The position numbers and the translations under genes were made by a program. A stretch of 64,000 bases of DNA from Mesorhizobium tianshanense. GTDB taxonomy: Bacteria > Pseudomonadota > Alphaproteobacteria > Rhizobiales > Rhizobiaceae. The notes beneath the pieces were generated by a model. It was not told where the DNA came from. It saw only the letters and a list, made by a program, of their open reading frames with translations, and did no database searches. The stretch spans positions 58,616 to 122,615 of the forward strand of contig NZ_VLKT01000019.1 of the NCBI RefSeq assembly GCF_007830515.1, given 5' to 3'. This document shows, piece after piece, positions 37,447 to 45,459 of this stretch; position 1 is the first letter of the stretch, and each line of letters begins with the position of its first letter.

Positions 37447-38811
37447 ATGGTCTCGCCTGCCCCTGGCCCCGCCGCTGCCGCTCCTCCCCACGGGCCCTCT
37501 CAAAACGAGACTGCCCCTGCCCGCGCGCGCTATGCCGGCGTGGTGCTGCGGGCGGCGTTGTGGCTGGCGTTTCTGGCGCCGTTCTTCTATTCGACCTACG
37601 GCTTCGCCAACTGGCTGGCGTCGCGGCGCGACGATGTCGGCAGCATCGTCTTCGCCTGGGAGCGCGGCATCCCGTTCATCGCCTGGACGATCGTGCCCTA
37701 CTGGTCGATCAACCTGTTCTACGGCCTGTCGCTGCTGCTGAACGATACGAAGAGCGGCGTCGACCGCCTCGCCGGCCGTTATCTCACGGCGCAGATCATC
37801 GCCGTCGCCTGCTTCATCCTGTTCCCGCTGACGGTGACCTTCACGCAGCCGCAAACATCAGGCCTGCCGGGCTTCATGTTCGCGGTGCTCGGCGGCTTCG
37901 ACAAGCCGTTCAACCAGGCGCCGTCGCTGCACATCGCGCTGCTGGTCATCATCTGGGATCACTGGCGCTATCGCCTCAAAGGCATGGCCATCGTCTGGCA
38001 TGCCTGGTGTTTCCTGATCGGCGCCTCGGTGCTGACGACATGGCAGCACCACGTCATCGATATCCCGACCGGCGCGCTGCTCGGCTTCTTCACCCTGTGG
38101 CTGTTTCCGCGCGACGGCGAATTGCCGTTCGCCCGCTTCCGGCTGACCGCCGACGCCAAGGCCAGGCGGCTGGCGCTGTTCTACGCGCTTGGCGCCGCGC
38201 TTGCGTTAGCCGGCGCCGTGGCCGGCGCGTTCGCCTCGGCGCTGTGGCTCATTCTGCTGTGGCCGGCGCTGGCTTTGGCCATCGTCGCCTTCGCCTATGC
38301 CGGGGCCGGAGCCAAGGTGTTCCAGAAAGCGGACGACGGCAGCGTCTCGCTGGCCAGCCGTGTTCTGCTGCTGCCCTACCGGCTTGGCGCGAAAGTCAAC
38401 ATATGGGCATGGACGCGCAGATTGACGCCGCAGATCGCGGTTGCCGACGGCATCTTCCTCGGCCGCTTTCCCACCGCCGCAGAGGCCGATGCTTTCGGCA
38501 CGGTGATCGACCTTGCCGGCGAGCTGGAGCGGCCGCGCGGCGTCACCAGTAGCTGGACCAGCCTTGCCATGCTCGACCTCCTGCCGCCGCCCCGGGACAA
38601 GCTTGCCGAGGCGGTGGCAATGATCGAGGACGCGCGCGGCCAAGGCACCGTGCTGGTCTGCTGCGCGCTCGGCTTCCAGCGCAGCGCCGGCGTCGTCGCC
38701 GAGTGGCTGGTTGCCAGCGGCCGCTCGCCGACGCCGGCGCAGGCGCACAAGCAGCTCGCGGCATCGGGCCGACCGGTGCATCTTGCGATCGCGGTGGACG
38801 AGCCGGCATGA
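37447..38811 (+). CDS. ynbD: PAP2 / dual-specificity phosphatase fusion, YnbD-like
   Basis: This 454-residue membrane protein has a PAP2-type phosphatase part (about residues 30-270) with PSLHIALLVIIWDHWRY and TWQHHVIDIPTGALLG, the two His-containing motifs, spread over several helices. The C-terminal 130 residues form a dual-specificity phosphatase domain with the P-loop VCCALGFQRSAGVV (C-x5-R-S). It could remove phosphate from lipid phosphates made by the operon. It begins two bases after the ynbC stop and overlaps the next gene in ATGA. The Pro/Ala-rich first 25 residues are likely disordered. Confidence 0.88.
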   Translation: MVSPAPGPAAAAPPHGPSQNETAPARARYAGVVLRAALWLAFLAPFFYSTYGFANWLASRRDDVGSIVFAWERGIPFIAWTIVPYWSINLFYGLSLLLNDTKSGVDRLAGRYLTAQIIAVACFILFPLTVTFTQPQTSGLPGFMFAVLGGFDKPFNQAPSLHIALLVIIWDHWRYRLKGMAIVWHAWCFLIGASVLTTWQHHVIDIPTGALLGFFTLWLFPRDGELPFARFRLTADAKARRLALFYALGAALALAGAVAGAFASALWLILLWPALALAIVAFAYAGAGAKVFQKADDGSVSLASRVLLLPYRLGAKVNIWAWTRRLTPQIAVADGIFLGRFPTAAEADAFGTVIDLAGELERPRGVTSSWTSLAMLDLLPPPRDKLAEAVAMIEDARGQGTVLVCCALGFQRSAGVVAEWLVASGRSPTPAQAHKQLAASGRPVHLAIAVDEPA

Positions 38812-39233
38812 GTACCCATCGGGACAGAGCCGAAACTTTCGCCGCCAGCCTGATGACACAGGCGGTGTGGCCGCTGCTGCTGGTGCTGGCCGTCTTGGTG
38901 GCCGCGCCGGTCATTGCCGTGGCAGCGCAGCCACAGGCGACGACGCTTGCGGCGGCGGCCTGGCTGGTCGCGGCCGCGAGCGGCGTGATCACCATCGCTC
39001 TCTCGGCTTTGCTCGTGTTCGACGCGTTGCTGTTCTGGCTGATGGCGAGCCACATCAGCGAGGCCGCTGGCGGTGCCTCGGTCGACGACGTGCTGGCGCG
39101 CATGCGCGTCAAACCGGCCACTGCCGGCATCCGCTCGCTCGACCGGCGCATCGCGGGCACGCAGCGCCTGCTGATGAAACAGCGTATCGCGCTTGGCCTG
39201 TTCGTGGCGGCATCCGCCGCCTTGTCTTTCTGA
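38808..39233 (+). CDS. small membrane protein of unknown function in lipid operon
   Basis: This 141-residue protein has two long hydrophobic stretches near residues 18-75 (PLLLVLAVLVAAPVIAVA, SGVITIALSALLVFDALLFW), a soluble loop (SVDDVLARMRVKPATAG), and a final helix (IALGLFVAASAALSF). No family is recognised. It overlaps the phosphatase stop in ATGA and ends eight bases before the acyltransferase. The tight spacing makes it a fixed part of the operon, perhaps a scaffold for the membrane enzymes. Confidence 0.8.
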   Translation: MSTHRDRAETFAASLMTQAVWPLLLVLAVLVAAPVIAVAAQPQATTLAAAAWLVAAASGVITIALSALLVFDALLFWLMASHISEAAGGASVDDVLARMRVKPATAGIRSLDRRIAGTQRLLMKQRIALGLFVAASAALSF

Positions 39234-39241
39234 GCCGGACA

Positions 39242-40006
39242 ATGAGCAAGCTTGGCACCCGCAGCTTCACCCTGCTGCAGACCGTCACCTCGGTCGGCCT
39301 GTCGGCGCTGGCCTGGGCGGTGACCGGCGTGCGGCCGATCTGGAACGGCAGCCAGCCATCGGACCGGCAGCGCATCTACTTCGCCAACCATGCCAGCCAC
39401 GGCGACTTCATCCTGTTGTCGGCCTGCCTCGACGAGAAGGAGCGCGCCCGCACCCATGCCGTCGCCGCCGCCGACTATTGGGGAAAATCGCGGCTGCGCC
39501 GCTTCATCGCGCAAGACATGCTGTCCTCCGTGCTCATCCACCGGCAGTGGACCGACGAGGCGCAGAATCCGATCGCAATCATGCTGTCGGTGCTCGACAA
39601 AGGTCATTCGCTGATCATCTTTCCCGAAGGCACGCGCAACATGACCGACGCGCCGCTGCTGCCGTTCCGCTCCGGCCTCTACAATCTGTCGATGGCGCGG
39701 CCCGACGTCGAACTCATCCCGTGCTGGATCGAGAACATGTCGCGGGTGTTGCCCAAGGGTCAGTTCGTGCCGGTGCCGCTGCTCTGCCGCGTCGTCTTCG
39801 GCGCGCCGATCGCCCTTGCGCCAGGTGAGGAACGACGCGCCTTTCTCGACCGCGCCCGCCAGACGCTGCTTGCGCTCAACCCCCGCCCGCAAACACATGA
39901 TGCGGAAAAGTCGAACCCGGTTTTCCGGAAAACATCATGCGATCACAAGAGCCTGGAGCATCGTACCCGATCCGATATCCGGCACGATGCTCAAAGGGAC
40001 GACTAG
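39242..40006 (+). CDS. 1-acylglycerol-3-phosphate acyltransferase-like (PlsC family)
   Basis: This 254-residue protein carries the PlsC signatures NHASHGDFILLSA (the NHx4D catalytic motif) and IIFPEGTRNM, followed by IPCWIENMSRVLP. It should transfer an acyl chain to a lysophospholipid-type substrate at the inner membrane, supplying the CDP-diglyceride synthase encoded next. The last 35 or so residues (from EKSNPVFRKT) are translated from an intergenic repeat at 39896-39990 that has been taken into the frame, so the native protein probably once ended near residue 218. Start at the ATG directly after the membrane-protein gene. Confidence 0.88.
   Translation: MSKLGTRSFTLLQTVTSVGLSALAWAVTGVRPIWNGSQPSDRQRIYFANHASHGDFILLSACLDEKERARTHAVAAADYWGKSRLRRFIAQDMLSSVLIHRQWTDEAQNPIAIMLSVLDKGHSLIIFPEGTRNMTDAPLLPFRSGLYNLSMARPDVELIPCWIENMSRVLPKGQFVPVPLLCRVVFGAPIALAPGEERRAFLDRARQTLLALNPRPQTHDAEKSNPVFRKTSCDHKSLEHRTRSDIRHDAQRDD
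39896..39990 (+). repeat. rhizobial intergenic repeat within a coding end
   Basis: CATGATGCGGAAAAGTCGAA, then CCGGTTTTCCGGAAAACATC and ATGC form an imperfect palindrome typical of a repeat common in Rhizobiales genomes. GAGCATCGT and its relative ACGATGCTC follow as a second inverted pair (about 39957-39992). The element lies inside the 3' end of the acyltransferase frame. Confidence 0.65.
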
Positions 40007-40012
40007 AAGACC

Positions 40013-40948
40013 ATGCCCATGCACGAAACCCTCATTCTGGTTGTCGGCCTCGCTGCGGTGCTGACCACGGCAAGCCTGGTCGCCGGCATCCTGTCGTGGC
40101 GCGCACCGAAGCCGCTCTCCTCGACGCTGGTCAACCTCAACCAGCGCATCAACGCCTGGTGGGTGATGGTCGTGGCGATCACCGTCGCCTTCTTCTTCGG
40201 CCGCTCGGGCATGACCATCCTGTTCGCGCTGATCTCGTTTGCCGCCTTGCGTGAGTTCGTGACGCTGACGCACAGCCGCCGCAGCGACCATTGGGTGCTA
40301 CTCGGCATGTTCGGCCTCATCATCCCGTTCCAGTACTGGCTGGTGTGGACCGCATGGTACGGCCTCTTCACCATCTTCATTCCGGTCTACTGCTTCCTGC
40401 TGATGCCTGCGATCACCGCGCTTCATGGCGACACCGAGCGCTTTCTCGAACGCGTTTCGGCGCAGCAATGGGCTGTGATGATCTCGGTCTATTGCGTCAG
40501 TCATGTGCCGGCGCTGTTGACACTCGACGTGCCCGGCTTCGAGGGCCGCAATTTGTTGCTGGTCGCGTTCCTGATCATCACCGTCCAAGGCAGCGACGTG
40601 CTGCAATACATCTTCGGCAAGCTGTTCGGCAGGCACTTGATGTCGCCCAAGGTTTCGCCGTCGAAAACCTGGGAGGGACTGGTCGGCGGGCTGGTGACGT
40701 CGAGCCTGCTTGGCGCGCTGCTGTCGTTCCTGACGCCGTTTTCGCCCGTCCAGGCGGCAGCCGTCGCCTTCATCGCCTGCCTGATGGGATTCCTCGGCGG
40801 GCTGGTCGCCTCCGCCATCAAACGCGACCAGGGGGTGAAGGACTGGGGCCATCTGATCGACGGCCATGGCGGCATGATGGACCGCGCCGACAGCCTGGTC
40901 TTCGCCGCCCCGGTGTTCTTTCACACGGTGCGCTATTTCTGGACGTGA
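40013..40948 (+). CDS. ynbB: phosphatidate cytidylyltransferase, YnbB-like
   Basis: This 311-residue inner-membrane protein makes CDP-diacylglycerol from phosphatidate and CTP. About eight hydrophobic helices span the protein. The CdsA signature is clear: SPKVSPSKTWEGLVGG, then IKRDQGVKDWGHLIDGHGG and MMDRADSLVFAAP. It differs in length and in the first 60 residues from housekeeping CdsA and matches the YnbB type that pairs with YnbA. It is the last gene of the operon, six bases after the acyltransferase. A housekeeping cdsA should exist elsewhere. Confidence 0.9.
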   Translation: MPMHETLILVVGLAAVLTTASLVAGILSWRAPKPLSSTLVNLNQRINAWWVMVVAITVAFFFGRSGMTILFALISFAALREFVTLTHSRRSDHWVLLGMFGLIIPFQYWLVWTAWYGLFTIFIPVYCFLLMPAITALHGDTERFLERVSAQQWAVMISVYCVSHVPALLTLDVPGFEGRNLLLVAFLIITVQGSDVLQYIFGKLFGRHLMSPKVSPSKTWEGLVGGLVTSSLLGALLSFLTPFSPVQAAAVAFIACLMGFLGGLVASAIKRDQGVKDWGHLIDGHGGMMDRADSLVFAAPVFFHTVRYFWT

Positions 40949-40963
40949 GAGCGAGTTACGGTC

Positions 40964-42955
40964 TCAGCCTGCGGCGGCAAGCGGCGCTTTCTTGGCAGGG
41001 CGCGGCCGGCGGCGCATGCGGCGCTTGGCGGCGACCTTCAGGGCGACGGGCGGATCGCTCGACAACGCGCCCAGAACGGCATCGACCATGCCATACGCCA
41101 CAAAATCGGCGTTGATGTCATTGGCCAATTTGACGGCTGTCTCCTTGTCGTCGTCGTCCTCCGACCAGAACACGATGCCTACCCGCAGCGCCGGCTTGGC
41201 CCGTTTTAACCGACGAACTAGGAAACGAGCGTGCTTGACGGAGTCCGGGTTCAGGAATCCGGCCACCACAGTGTCGACAGTATCGAGCTCGAGCCGGCGA
41301 ATGTTCGCCGGTTCCATGTCGGCAAAGCTCGCCTTCGAGACCGTCGCCCCCTGGACTTCGAGCACCTGCGCCAGCATGGCGGCGGCGGCATCATCAAGTT
41401 CCCCGCGGCCGCCGGCACAAAGCACCGACATATCCGTGCCATCCGGCAGTTCGGTGTCGTCCTCGCCCTCCCCTTGGGCCTGCTTTTCCTTGTCCGCTGT
41501 GGCAGGCTCGGCCGCAGCCGGATCATCATCCTCCTGCGCTTCCTCCTGTGCGCTGTCGTCGAGGTTCGCCACCAGCGTCTGCGCACTGGCCGCCACCTGC
41601 CGTCTCTGCTCATCGCCCATGACACCGCGCACGCGATCCTGTTCACCGAGCAGAAGTGCCGGAATGGCGACCTTGTCATAGAATTCGAACAGATATTTTT
41701 CCTCCAGGATCTCCTCGGCGTGATCTGTGGCTTCCTCTGGATCACCGGCCAATAGCCGTTGGTAGAGCCGAGCATGCGGTTCGAGTACGGGTTCGTTGCC
41801 GAACAGAACGTCGAGGAATTCGAACTGCGGCACGTGCCTGCCGAGCACGACGAGACAGACAGTGAGCGGCGTCGACAGAACCAGGCCCAGCGGCCCCCAA
41901 AGCCAGGTCCAGAAGATAGCCGCAACGATGATGGCCAATGGTGAAAGCCCCGTTCGTGAACCGTAGAGCCACGGTTCGACGACGTTGCCGGTTATCATTT
42001 CCATGGCCACGAACAGCCCGGCGGTCCACAGCACGAGCGACCAGCCGGGAGCCACGGCAAGCGCCAGGAACAGAGGCAGCAGCGCACCAATGATCGGGCC
42101 GATATAGGGAACAAAGCGCAGCGCCAGCGCCAGCAATCCCCACAGCAGTGCATTGGGTATGCCCAAAATCCAAAGCCCTGCCGTAATCGGTATGGCATAG
42201 ATGATATTCACGACCAATTGCATGAGCAGATATCGACCGACCCGCTTGCCCGCTTCCTGGAGCGCCTCGGTGGTCCGATGAAGGTCGCCGTAACCGACGA
42301 GGCGTATGAAACGATCGCGCAGGTCCTCGCGCTCGAGCAGCATGAAGATGACGACGACGACGATCAGACCGGCCGATGCCAGCGGGCTGATCAGCGGCCC
42401 GATCAGGTTCTGGAGGACCTGGAGCGGCCTTTCGCGCGCGATGATCTCGACAGGCACTGGCTCGCGCCGTGGCTGATCCGCGGCGGGCTGTGAGGTTTCC
42501 TGCCTGTTGAGTTCCTGGCCAACGCGTTCGATCACCCCGCTCAGCCTGGCAATGATGCCGCCGCCGACGCCGGTCTCCTTGAGGGACCTGACCTTGGTCA
42601 GGATATTTGACTGGTAGAGCGGAATGTTCTGCGCCAGTTCGCCGACCTGCGTGGCTACAATGAAGGAGAACAGCGCAAGGACCGTGAACGCGCCCAGCAC
42701 ACTGGCGATGACCGCAGGAAGGCGGGGAATGCCGACTCGTTTGAGTGCCGAAACCATGGGTGCAAGCGCAAAGGTAAGCAGCAGAGCGATTGCGATCGGC
42801 AGGAAAACCTCGCGCCCGAAATACAGGGCCGCGACCGCCGCCACGACAGTCGCGACGGTGGGCAATGACATGCGCGGAAGGGCCCTGGCAGCGGAAACAA
42901 TGCCCACCAGCCCGGGGTCCGACGGGTGCATGCCGTTTCGACGATTGGCCGCCAC
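40964..42955 (-). CDS. AI-2E/PerM-type permease with an extra C-terminal domain
   Basis: This protein of about 663 residues has an AI-2E-family membrane part (residues about 25-375). Typical features are the FLPIAIALLLTFALAPMV helix pair, the periplasmic coiled region and the IPNALLWGLLALALRFVPYIG and GNVVEPWLYGSRTGLSP segments. A helical linker and a very acidic stretch (QEEAQEDDDPAAAEPATA) lead to a Rossmann-like domain of about 130 residues. The start GTG at 42955 has GGAGG six bases upstream and is better than the GTG at 42979 or the ATG at 42931. It converges with the ynb-like operon. Confidence 0.85.
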   Translation of the reverse strand: MAANRRNGMHPSDPGLVGIVSAARALPRMSLPTVATVVAAVAALYFGREVFLPIAIALLLTFALAPMVSALKRVGIPRLPAVIASVLGAFTVLALFSFIVATQVGELAQNIPLYQSNILTKVRSLKETGVGGGIIARLSGVIERVGQELNRQETSQPAADQPRREPVPVEIIARERPLQVLQNLIGPLISPLASAGLIVVVVIFMLLEREDLRDRFIRLVGYGDLHRTTEALQEAGKRVGRYLLMQLVVNIIYAIPITAGLWILGIPNALLWGLLALALRFVPYIGPIIGALLPLFLALAVAPGWSLVLWTAGLFVAMEMITGNVVEPWLYGSRTGLSPLAIIVAAIFWTWLWGPLGLVLSTPLTVCLVVLGRHVPQFEFLDVLFGNEPVLEPHARLYQRLLAGDPEEATDHAEEILEEKYLFEFYDKVAIPALLLGEQDRVRGVMGDEQRRQVAASAQTLVANLDDSAQEEAQEDDDPAAAEPATADKEKQAQGEGEDDTELPDGTDMSVLCAGGRGELDDAAAAMLAQVLEVQGATVSKASFADMEPANIRRLELDTVDTVVAGFLNPDSVKHARFLVRRLKRAKPALRVGIVFWSEDDDDKETAVKLANDINADFVAYGMVDAVLGALSSDPPVALKVAAKRRMRRRPRPAKKAPLAAAG

Positions 42956-43191
42956 TTGATGCCTCCACCCTGTCAACACGATGATCAGGCATATTTAGCT
43001 GGCATGCAACTTCGCTTCTTTCGCGCCGGGGCCTGACGGCGCGAGCAGCAAGGGACGCGCTTCGCCAACCGGCTGCTCACTCCACAAGGGCAGAGGCAGG
43101 CCGGCACCTCCGCCGATTCGTTCCGCGACATCGGCCCGGCAACAGTGTATAGGCCTTCAAGAGGGGCAAATCCCCAGATCGGCTGCAAGCA

Positions 43192-44262
43192 TTGTTTCGT
43201 CCCATCGCCAGTATTGAAGACGCGCAGACGCTGGCACAGGCCATCGTCAATACGGTCGTCGAACCCTTCCTTGTCCTTGACGAGAAGTTTCGCGTGCTCG
43301 CGGCCAGCCGCTCCTTCTATCAGACCTTCAAGGTCGACCCCGAGCAGACACACGGCTCGCTGCTCTACGCGCTCGGCGACGGCCAGTGGGACATTCCAGC
43401 GCTCCGCCTGCTCCTGGAGACGATCATCCCCGAGAAGACCGCCATGGACGGCTTCGAGGTCGAGCATGATTTCCCCAATATCGGTCCGCGCACGATGCTG
43501 CTCAACGCCCGAAAGGTTCTCTACGACCACAGTTCAGCCGTGACCATCCTGCTCGCCTTCAACGACATCACGGCCCGCCGTGCCATCGAAAGGGAAAAGG
43601 AAGAGCTTCTCGGCCGTACCGAAGACCTGCTGCGGCAAAAGGATATGCTGCTGCGCGAAATGGAGCACCGGGTCGCCAACAGCCTGCAGATCATCGCCAG
43701 TATCCTTTTGTTGAAGGCCCGCTCGGTCACATCAGAGGAAACTCGTCAGCATTTGACGGATGCCCATCAGCGGGTTCTGTCGGTCGCCGAAGTGCAGCGT
43801 CACCTCCACACGTCGACCGGCGTCGAAGAGATCGATGTCGTGTCCTATCTTTCGAAGCTGTGCAGCAGCCTGGCCGTCTCGATGGTTGGTGAAGACCAGC
43901 CGATCGCGGTCAACGTCACGGCACAAGGCGGCAGGATAGACTCGCAGAAGGCGGTGAGCCTTGGCCTGATCGTCACCGAGCTCGTTCTCAACGCGATCAA
44001 ATATGCCTTCCCGATGGAGAAGGCCAAGGCGCTGATCCAGGTGTCTTACGAAACCGACGGCGACGACTGGAAGCTGACAGTGTCGGACAACGGCGCCGGC
44101 AAACTCACCAGCGAGGCGCCGAGTGCGGGCCTGGGAACAGCCATCGTCGAGGCGCTGGTCAAGCAGTTGGAGGCCAAGATCGAGGTCATCAGCGACACCA
44201 GCGGCACCAGCGTGTCGGTGACCAGGGCGACGTTCACCTCACGCATACCGCGGGCAGCGTAG
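43192..44262 (+). CDS. PAS-containing histidine kinase, HisKA_2/HWE type
   Basis: This protein of about 356 residues has a PAS-like N-terminal sensor (about 15-130, FLVLDEKFRVLAASRSFYQT), a coiled linker, and the HisKA_2 phospho-acceptor box REMEHRVANSLQIIASILLL around residue 165. It ends with a HATPase domain (TELVLNAIKYAFP, VSDNGAGK, GLGTAIVEALV). No membrane segment is seen, so it senses in the cytoplasm. Kinases of this type often feed the alphaproteobacterial general stress pathway (PhyR/EcfG). It is an orphan with no response regulator beside it. Translation starts at TTG; alternatives are unclear. Confidence 0.9.
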   Translation: MFRPIASIEDAQTLAQAIVNTVVEPFLVLDEKFRVLAASRSFYQTFKVDPEQTHGSLLYALGDGQWDIPALRLLLETIIPEKTAMDGFEVEHDFPNIGPRTMLLNARKVLYDHSSAVTILLAFNDITARRAIEREKEELLGRTEDLLRQKDMLLREMEHRVANSLQIIASILLLKARSVTSEETRQHLTDAHQRVLSVAEVQRHLHTSTGVEEIDVVSYLSKLCSSLAVSMVGEDQPIAVNVTAQGGRIDSQKAVSLGLIVTELVLNAIKYAFPMEKAKALIQVSYETDGDDWKLTVSDNGAGKLTSEAPSAGLGTAIVEALVKQLEAKIEVISDTSGTSVSVTRATFTSRIPRAA

Positions 44263-44374
44263 CCTAATCCATCCTATGGAATCGCAGCGCTTCCAGGGAG
44301 GATCATGGTTCTGCGCACCCTGTGGCGAATTAGGTGATTCCGGATGGAACCAATCCTTCGCTGCTGTGTTAATT

Positions 44375-44450
44375 GAGATACCGAACATCCCAAGCGTTCG
44401 GTCGCTAAAGAGCCCGCTTCCCGATCCCCCTCCGGAGCGCGGGTTTTTTT
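44375..44450 (+). ncRNA. candidate small RNA or 3' end with terminator
   Basis: A perfect hairpin at 44380-44402 (ACCGAAC, nine-base loop, GTTCGGT) is followed by a terminator hairpin at 44413-44443 (CCCGC and GCGGG) and seven Ts. The terminator loop exposes CCCCCTCC, which can pair with Shine-Dalgarno sequences, a feature of several rhizobial trans-acting sRNAs. It could also be just the end of the kinase transcript, 150 bases after its stop. Confidence 0.45.
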
Positions 44451-44514
44451 GCGCCTCCGCCCGGCAACGGGTACGTCATTTGACATAGACCCCGGGCGCT
44501 ACCCGGCCATAGGC

Positions 44515-45000
44515 CTACCGAAACGCCTGCCGTCCCGAAATCGTCTCTATCTTGATCTGGTAGAATAGATGGCTGTCCGCCGTGACCAGCGTCGCGCCCA
44601 GATTGAGCGCGCCGGGCTCCCACCAGTTGGCATGCTTCTGCAGCAGCGACCAGGCAAATTCACGCTCATGATCCGACAAGGGAGCCAACTGGTCGATGGC
44701 AGGAGCCGTCCGGTCCAGGGCGGGCGTCTTCGGCAGGTCCTCAAAGAGGCCGTCGACGACGACGCTCTTCCAGCCGTGGACGCTGCCGACATCGTCGACC
44801 TGCAGGCAGACGTGCGGGTTGCCCCGCATCCACTCGACCTTCTTGCCGGGCAGCGAGAAGCTGAAAATGAAATCGTCGCCGAAGGCAAAATGGATCGGCA
44901 CCACGTAAGGCCGCTTGTCCCTGACGCAGGCCAGGCAGCCAAGCCTGGCCGATCTCAACAGGGCAATGCATTCTGGCCGCGTCATCTCCCTGATATTCAT
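44515..45000 (-). CDS. pyridoxamine 5'-phosphate oxidase-like FMN-binding protein
   Basis: This 161-residue protein has the split-barrel flavin fold of PNPOx-like proteins. It begins MNIREMTRPECIALLRSARL and has the strands GCLACVRDKRPYVVPIHFAF, FIFSFSLPGKKVEWMRGNPH and VCLQVDDVGSVHGWKSVVVD. The W-M-R-x-N-P-x-V motif is common in nitroimidazole-reductase-like members. Its substrate is unknown; it is unlikely to make vitamin B6. A cytoplasmic homodimer is expected. The start ATG is the only good one. It follows a small gene at 45041-45214 on the same strand. Confidence 0.9.
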   Translation of the reverse strand: MNIREMTRPECIALLRSARLGCLACVRDKRPYVVPIHFAFGDDFIFSFSLPGKKVEWMRGNPHVCLQVDDVGSVHGWKSVVVDGLFEDLPKTPALDRTAPAIDQLAPLSDHEREFAWSLLQKHANWWEPGALNLGATLVTADSHLFYQIKIETISGRQAFR

Positions 45001-45040
45001 TGCGATTGTTCTTTACGTAGGTGTTCGCGCCTGCTGCCGG

Positions 45041-45214
45041 TCAGGCAAGCTGGTCGATACGGCGGATGGCCTGGACCGCCTCTGCCTCGGCGACGCCGAT
45101 CAGCGCATCGATGGCCTGGATCGTCTCGATGTGACCACGGGCTGCCACCATCCTGCGCAGAGCGTGCAGATCGTCTCGAATGTCGCAGAGCGTGGTTCGG
45201 ACCGTGAGGGACAT
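45041..45214 (-). CDS. small protein of unknown function (57 residues)
   Basis: This short gene starts at an ATG behind GAGGAAGG and encodes MSLTVRTTLCDIRDDLHALR followed by MVAARGHIETIQAIDALIGV and a helical end (AEAVQAIRRIDQLA). The pattern is two or three amphipathic helices, suggesting a coiled or bundle protein. It lies 40 bases upstream of the FMN-binding gene and could be co-transcribed. No family recognised, but the strong ribosome site and codon use support it. Confidence 0.65.
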   Translation of the reverse strand: MSLTVRTTLCDIRDDLHALRRMVAARGHIETIQAIDALIGVAEAEAVQAIRRIDQLA

Positions 45215-45378
45215 GGGCCGCCTTCCTCGACACAACCGCTGGACACGGCGATAGGTTCCGCCTTTCGGTCTGGCATCTCGCTCGCACGGGTGCGGCCATT
45301 GCCAAGGAGCACGATAATTTCTGCAAGATGACCAAACAGCTCGGCGGCGCCAACTGACCGTCGCCGTCTTGCCAGCCG

Positions 45379-45407
45379 AAATGGCGGGCATTGTGCCTGC
45401 CATTTTT
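45379..45407. terminator. hairpin between two minus-strand genes
   Basis: ATGGC-GGGC and GCCT-GCCAT form an interrupted stem followed on the plus strand by TTTTT. The surrounding sequence resembles a mobile intergenic repeat of rhizobia, so it may be a repeat and not a true terminator. Confidence 0.4.
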
Positions 45408-45459
45408 GTGAGCCTCCCGTCACAGTCATGACGACACCAGTGGCTCACCTTTGCTGTGG

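Noticed and set aside
45215..45459. Protein-like frame with MAGTMPAISAGKTATV on the minus strand
   Set aside because: This phrase is a well-known by-product of a dispersed intergenic repeat in Rhizobiales, and no gene start belongs to it.
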